A DNA stretch of 6,085 nucleotides, from assembly GCA_015222355.1 (NCBI GenBank), contig JADFVC010000074.1, forward strand, positions 1-6,085, given 5' to 3'. The notes under the pieces were generated by a model that had not been told where the DNA came from, did no database searches, and saw nothing but the letters and a program-made list of their open reading frames with translations. The position numbers were made by a program, and so were the translations under genes. Of the stretch, positions 5,214-6,085 are shown piece after piece (the stretch's first letter is position 1; each line of letters starts with the position of its first letter). This DNA comes from Chloroflexota bacterium (GTDB lineage: Bacteria > Desulfobacterota > Desulfuromonadia > Desulfuromonadales > Geopsychrobacteraceae).

Positions 5214-6085
5214 ATGCCCGATTTCAAGTATCAGGATCCCATGCCGCTGAGCGCGGACACTACCAAGTACTACAAAATCGAAGGCTCTGAAAAGTACGTC
5301 AGTGTTGCCAATTTCGATGGCAAAGAGGTACTCAAGGTTGAGCCGGAGGCGCTGACAGTATTAGCCAACACGGCTATGCGTGATGTCGCATTCTTGCTGC
5401 GCCCCGAGCACAATGCGCAGGTCGCCAAGATTCTCAGCGACCCGGAATCCTCGCCAAATGACCGGGGTGTGGCCATGGCATTTCTGCGTAATGCAGAAAT
5501 TTCCGCCGAATTTGAACTGCCGCTCTGCCAGGACACCGGAACAGCAACCATTGTTGCCAAAAAAGGTCAGCAAGTCTGGACCGGTTGCAACGATGCTGAG
5601 CGGATTTCTGAGGGTGTTTACAAAACCTACACCGAAGAAAACCTGCGTTATAGCCAGACCGTTGCCCTGGACATGTATGAGGAAAAAAACACCGGCACCA
5701 ACCTGCCGGCACAGATTGATATTTATGCCACTGAAGATGACGCATACAAGTTCCTCTTTATCGCCAAGGGTGGTGGTTCTGCCAACAAAACCATGCTTTA
5801 TCAGGAAACCAAGGCCTTGCTCACCCCTGATGCACTTTATAACTTCCTCGTCGCCAAAATGAAAACTCTCGGTACGGCTGCCTGCCCTCCATACCACATG
5901 GCCTTTGTCGTCGGTGGCACCTCTGCTGATGCCGTGATGAAAACGGTCAAGCTTGGCACAGCCAAGTATCTCGATAATCTGCCGACCAAAGGAAATGAGC
6001 ACGGCCAAGCTTTCCGGGATATCGAGCTTGAAGAAAAACTGCTCAAAGCGGCTCAGGATCTTGGCATCGGTGCTCAGTTCGGCGG
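5214..6085 (+). CDS. Class I fumarate hydratase, FumA/FumB-like (3' end cut by window)
   Basis: Iron-sulfur fumarase interconverting fumarate and malate in the citric acid cycle or reductive succinate pathway. 290 complete codons are visible before the window edge; E. coli FumA has 548, so roughly half is missing. The visible part is strikingly like E. coli FumA across its length: APEALT-type [10 protein letters not shown] (42-51), RYSQ (145-148), [14 protein letters not shown] (159-172), [11 protein letters not shown] (182-192), [10 protein letters not shown] (196-205) and [14 protein letters not shown] (260-273). Two of the three [4Fe-4S] ligands are seen, C105 ([10 protein letters not shown]) and C224 (GTAACPPYH); the third, C318 in E. 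coli, lies outside. The ATG has AAGGAG seven bases upstream. It is transcribed divergently from the Fe-S assembly operon. Because this type is fused alpha-beta and oxygen-labile, it is expected in anaerobes. Whether it is fumA or fumB cannot be decided. Confidence 0.96.
   Translation, partial: MPDFKYQDPMPLSADTTKYYKIEGSEKYVSVANFDGKEVLKVEPEALTVLANTAMRDVAFLLRPEHNAQVAKILSDPESSPNDRGVAMAFLRNAEISAEFELPLCQDTGTATIVAKKGQQVWTGCNDAERISEGVYKTYTEENLRYSQTVALDMYEEKNTGTNLPAQIDIYATEDDAYKFLFIAKGGGSANKTMLYQETKALLTPDALYNFLVAKMKTLGTAACPPYHMAFVVGGTSADAVMKTVKLGTAKYLDNLPTKGNEHGQAFRDIELEEKLLKAAQDLGIGAQFG

Noticed and set aside
5361..6046. Minus-strand open frames opposite the fumarase gene
   Set aside because: The plus-strand frame matches FumA throughout, so these are shadows.

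Overview
The window reads as a compact iron-sulfur and sulfur-trafficking locus from a bacterium of the Desulfuromonadales/Geobacter type (Desulfobacterota, formerly Deltaproteobacteria). This placement is an inference. It rests on the gene order cysE-iscR-nifS-iscU-mnmA-mtaB, the short CysE, the minimal ISC set without hscBA, fdx or iscA in view, and a neighbouring class I fumarase. Base composition is moderate and looks even by eye. I see no mobile element, CRISPR array, tRNA or rRNA gene, or other sign of recent transfer.

Layout. Six genes lie head to tail on the minus strand. In transcription order they are cysE (4943 to 4254), iscR (4254 to 3832), nifS/iscS (3766 to 2549), iscU (2499 to 2131), mnmA (2048 to 972) and mtaB (975 to beyond position 1, cut by the window edge). 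cysE/iscR overlap by one base and mnmA/mtaB by four. The two larger spacers, iscR-nifS and iscU-mnmA, hold an AT-rich tract and a strong hairpin. A 270-base divergent control region (4944-5213) separates this operon from a plus-strand class I fumarase gene (5214 to beyond 6085, also cut).

How the genes fit together. CysE makes O-acetylserine, the precursor of cysteine. NifS strips sulfur from cysteine as a persulfide. IscU builds Fe-S clusters from it, and MnmA uses persulfide sulfur for 2-thiouridine at tRNA position 34. MtaB, itself an Fe-S enzyme, methylthiolates t6A37 of tRNA. IscR senses cluster status. A 25-bp palindromic element at 5030-5054, in front of cysE, matches the E. coli type 1 IscR consensus at 20 of 25 positions by my count, so cysteine synthesis and cluster assembly are probably under one IscR feedback loop. 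The divergent fumarase needs a [4Fe-4S] cluster and has its own near-consensus sigma-70 promoter.

The gene families are all known. The points that deserve a second look are the IscR box placed in front of cysE, a non-canonical IscR cluster-ligand set (Gln in place of His, one extra Cys), a CxxC-bearing C-terminal tail on NifS, a CxxC-type MnmA, and a tandem 15-bp repeat at the fumarase transcription start.
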